This document shows positions 1-6,662 of a stretch of 6,662 nucleotides of DNA, in pieces; the stretch's first letter is position 1, and each line of letters opens with the position of its first letter. Source of the DNA: an uncultured Collinsella sp. (GTDB lineage: Bacteria; Actinomycetota; Coriobacteriia; Coriobacteriales; Coriobacteriaceae). Below the pieces are notes generated by a model. It saw nothing but the letters and a program-made list of their open reading frames with translations. It searched no databases and was not told the DNA's origin. Position numbers and translations under genes: made by a program. Location of the stretch: positions 1-6,662 of the forward strand of contig USNX01000074.1 in NCBI GenBank assembly GCA_900556205.1, written 5' to 3'.

Positions 1-2484
<2,484 letters not shown>

Positions 2485-2490
2485 AGTCAA

Positions 2491-5978
<3,488 letters not shown>

Positions 5979-5982
<4 letters not shown>

Positions 5983-6029
5983 CAGGTTTTTCCTCCTTCA
6001 CGGAAATGCTCGGTGGGTTGGCGAGGCAT
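5979..6029 (-). other. Possible 16-codon leader ORF overlapping the rpoB start
   Basis: An ATG-started frame in the rpoB leader encodes [16 protein letters not shown] and stops with TGA. That stop overlaps the rpoB GTG as GTGA, the arrangement typical of translational coupling. The rpoB Shine-Dalgarno lies within its GAA GGA GGA codons. Its own ribosome-binding site is poor (GGCGAAGCT before ATG) and its ATG lies in a hairpin apex. No function or homologue is recognised, and it could be a chance open stretch of 51 nt. Confidence 0.2.
5992..5998 (-). promoter_or_regulatory. Ribosome-binding site of rpoB
   Basis: AAGGAGG on the minus strand is an essentially full anti-16S complement, with a 9-nt spacer (AAAAACCTG) before the GTG. 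It fixes the rpoB start and compensates for the non-ATG codon. Confidence 0.92.
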
Positions 6030-6039
6030 AGCTTCGCCA
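6019..6039 (-). promoter_or_regulatory. rpoB 5'-leader hairpin
   Basis: On the minus strand TGGCGA (6039-6034) pairs perfectly with TCGCCA (6024-6019). After an A/C mismatch, two more G-C pairs close a three-base TAT loop. The hairpin lies about 20 nt upstream of the rpoB Shine-Dalgarno and holds in its apex the ATG of a possible leader ORF. It lacks a following T-run, so a role in mRNA stability or translation initiation is more likely than termination. Function is inferred. Confidence 0.45.
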
Positions 6040-6055
6040 GTTATCGCAACCTAAT

Positions 6056-6083
6056 AGTTTATCAGGTACCGACCGTTGGGCAA
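6056..6083 (-). promoter_or_regulatory. Candidate rpoBC promoter with extended -10
   Basis: On the minus strand TTGCCC (6083-6078, 4 of 6 to TTGACA) is followed after 16 nt by TAAACT (6061-6056, 4 of 6 to TATAAT), preceded by TGA, which gives an extended -10. Predicted initiation near 6049 would give a leader of about 65 nt carrying the hairpin and Shine-Dalgarno. A promoter is expected between the galU terminator and rpoB, but both hexamers are imperfect and the exact location is a guess. Confidence 0.4.
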
Positions 6084-6160
6084 GAAAAGCCTTGACGCGA
6101 TTGAGTTTTTGGAGTAGCAAAGTTTTTCGACAGAAAACACGCAGGTAGATGTATGTGTAT

Positions 6161-6174
6161 CGAACATCTGTTCA
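6161..6174. promoter_or_regulatory. LexA/SOS-box-like palindrome
   Basis: The sequence CGAACATCTGTTCA contains GAAC-N4-GTTC, the core of the LexA operator described for Bacillus and Actinobacteria (CGAAC-N4-GTTCG). The 5' half-site is perfect (TCGAAC); the 3' half ends in A where the ideal has G. It lies about 180 nt upstream of the rpoB start and downstream of the galU terminator, next to an AT-rich TATATT stretch that could belong to a promoter. LexA binding is inferred from motif shape only; a palindrome for another dimeric regulator, or chance, is possible. Confidence 0.4.
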
Positions 6175-6193
6175 TATATTTTCTGTGAACAGA
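6167..6193. repeat. 8-bp inverted repeat overlapping the LexA-like site
   Basis: TCTGTTCA at 6167-6174 and TGAACAGA at 6186-6193 are perfect reverse complements separated by 11 AT-rich bases. The left arm is shared with the right half of the GAAC-N4-GTTC palindrome, so three related half-sites occur within about 32 bases. No T-run follows on either strand, so it is not a terminator. It may be an extended operator, or a leader hairpin if transcription starts upstream of it. Confidence 0.5.
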
Positions 6194-6216
6194 GGGGCGG
6201 CAATCGCAGCTCTTAT

Positions 6217-6249
6217 AAAAAACGGGCGCGAACCGAGGTCCGCGCCCGT
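6217..6249 (-). terminator. Rho-independent terminator of galU
   Basis: On the minus strand a perfect 9-bp GC-rich stem, ACGGGCGCG paired with CGCGCCCGT, can extend through G-U, A-U and C-G pairs to a CTCG tetraloop. The 3' arm runs directly into TTTTTT (the last stem base counts as the first T). The hairpin starts 20 nt after the galU TAA. This is a textbook intrinsic terminator and separates galU from rpoBC transcription. Confidence 0.93.
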
Positions 6250-6269
6250 AAATGTCGATGCCCGAAGGC

Positions 6270-6662
6270 TTATTTGCGCATCAAGCCGCCGCGCTCGTCG
6301 ATGGCGTCCCAGAAGGCGCCGGCAAAGCGAGGATCGCTTGCGGCCATGAGGGCGTTGGTGGCCATCCAGCCAGACGGGGTGCCGGTATCGTAGCCCGAGA
6401 GCGGGTCGATGACGACGGCGTACATGGCCTCGCGGTCGAGCGAGCGGGCCATGGCGTCGGTGAGCTGGATCTCGCCGCCCTTGCCGGCCTGCTGATCGGC
6501 GAGCAGGTCCATGACCAACGGGCTCAGCAGATAACGGCCGACGATGTACAGGTTGGACGGAGCCGCCTCGGGAGCAGGCTTCTCGACCAGACCGCCAATG
6601 CGCCAAACGGCACCGGGCTCGTCGTCGGCAGCATTCTCGAAGCCCTCGAGCGAGCCAACGCG
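6270..6662 (-). CDS. galU: UTP-glucose-1-phosphate uridylyltransferase, C-terminal 130 residues
   Basis: GalU makes UDP-glucose from UTP and glucose-1-phosphate in the cytoplasm, feeding galactose interconversion, cell-envelope glycans and glycolipids. Only the C-terminal part is present; the 5' end is outside the right edge. Family signatures in the fragment are GLVEKP at fragment residues 24-29 (its Lys contacts the sugar-nucleotide phosphates in studied GalU proteins), APSNLYIVGRYLLSP (34-48), GGEIQLTDA (62-70) and YDTGTPSGW (91-99), followed by a helical C-terminus ending GGLMRK and a TAA stop. GGEIQLTDA and the VEKP..APSN spacing favour GalU over RmlA or GlgC nucleotidyltransferases. A strong terminator begins 20 nt after the stop, so transcription probably does not continue efficiently into rpoB. 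The position directly upstream of rpoB is unusual. The family call is firm; the exact symbol is slightly less so because the N-terminal nucleotide-binding motif is not visible. Confidence 0.9.
   Translation of the reverse strand, partial: RVGSLEGFENAADDEPGAVWRIGGLVEKPAPEAAPSNLYIVGRYLLSPLVMDLLADQQAGKGGEIQLTDAMARSLDREAMYAVVIDPLSGYDTGTPSGWMATNALMAASDPRFAGAFWDAIDERGGLMRK

Noticed and set aside
2488..2490. TTG directly after the rpoB stop as the rpoC start
   Set aside because: It lies only 3 nt from the AAGGAG, whereas the GTG at 2484 has a proper 9-nt spacing.
6092..6120. Plus-strand promoter-like TTGACG-17-TAGCAA
   Set aside because: The -10 matches poorly and there is no plus-strand gene downstream; transcription would run antisense into galU.
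6114..6138. AT-rich near-palindrome GTTTTC..GAAAAAC and repeated AAAAACT motifs upstream of rpoB
   Set aside because: The arms are short, imperfect and A/T only, as expected by chance in an AT-rich promoter region.
6149..6349. A 66-codon plus-strand ORF across the intergenic region and the galU 3' end
   Set aside because: It crosses the galU terminator hairpin and is antisense to galU. Its Arg-rich C-terminus is typical of GC-rich shadow frames, and it has no Shine-Dalgarno.

Overview
The window is a GC-rich bacterial chromosome segment in which all three recognisable genes read on the minus strand, from high to low coordinates. In transcription order they are the 3' end of galU (UTP-glucose-1-phosphate uridylyltransferase), a 287-base intergenic region, complete rpoB (RNA polymerase beta subunit, 1163 residues) and the first 828 codons of rpoC (beta-prime subunit), which runs off the left edge.

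The organism looks like an Actinomycetota member, possibly a Coriobacteriia (Collinsella/Olsenella-like) gut lineage. RpoB is about 1160 residues, lacks the large proteobacterial insertions, and has an acidic C-terminal tail. RpoC carries the long acidic coiled-coil clamp insertion, at about residues 142-232, that I know from actinobacterial beta-prime. Codons are strongly GC-biased. The class-level placement is inference, since no rRNA or marker-rich context is present.

The galU-rpoB intergenic region (5983-6269) is AT-richer than the genes and holds most of the regulatory structure. In transcription order it has: a strong intrinsic terminator closing galU; an AT-rich segment with a GAAC-N4-GTTC palindrome matching the Gram-positive LexA/SOS box and an overlapping 8-bp inverted repeat; a weak candidate promoter with an extended -10; a 5'-leader hairpin; a possible 16-codon leader ORF whose stop overlaps the rpoB start as GTGA; and a near-perfect Shine-Dalgarno before the GTG start of rpoB. 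rpoB and rpoC are separated by 6 nt and are clearly co-transcribed, with the rpoC ribosome-binding site inside the last rpoB codons. The terminator upstream suggests rpoBC forms its own transcription unit here instead of following rplJL.

This is mostly core housekeeping sequence, with no mobile element, CRISPR array or defence system. The most unusual coding signal is in RpoB just after the rifampicin-pocket segment. The normally near-invariant fork-loop-2 sequence (RERAG-type, 8 residues) is replaced by a 16-residue basic/polar loop, while the flanking catalytic and rifampicin-contact residues are intact. The most unusual non-coding signal is the LexA-like operator upstream of rpoB.
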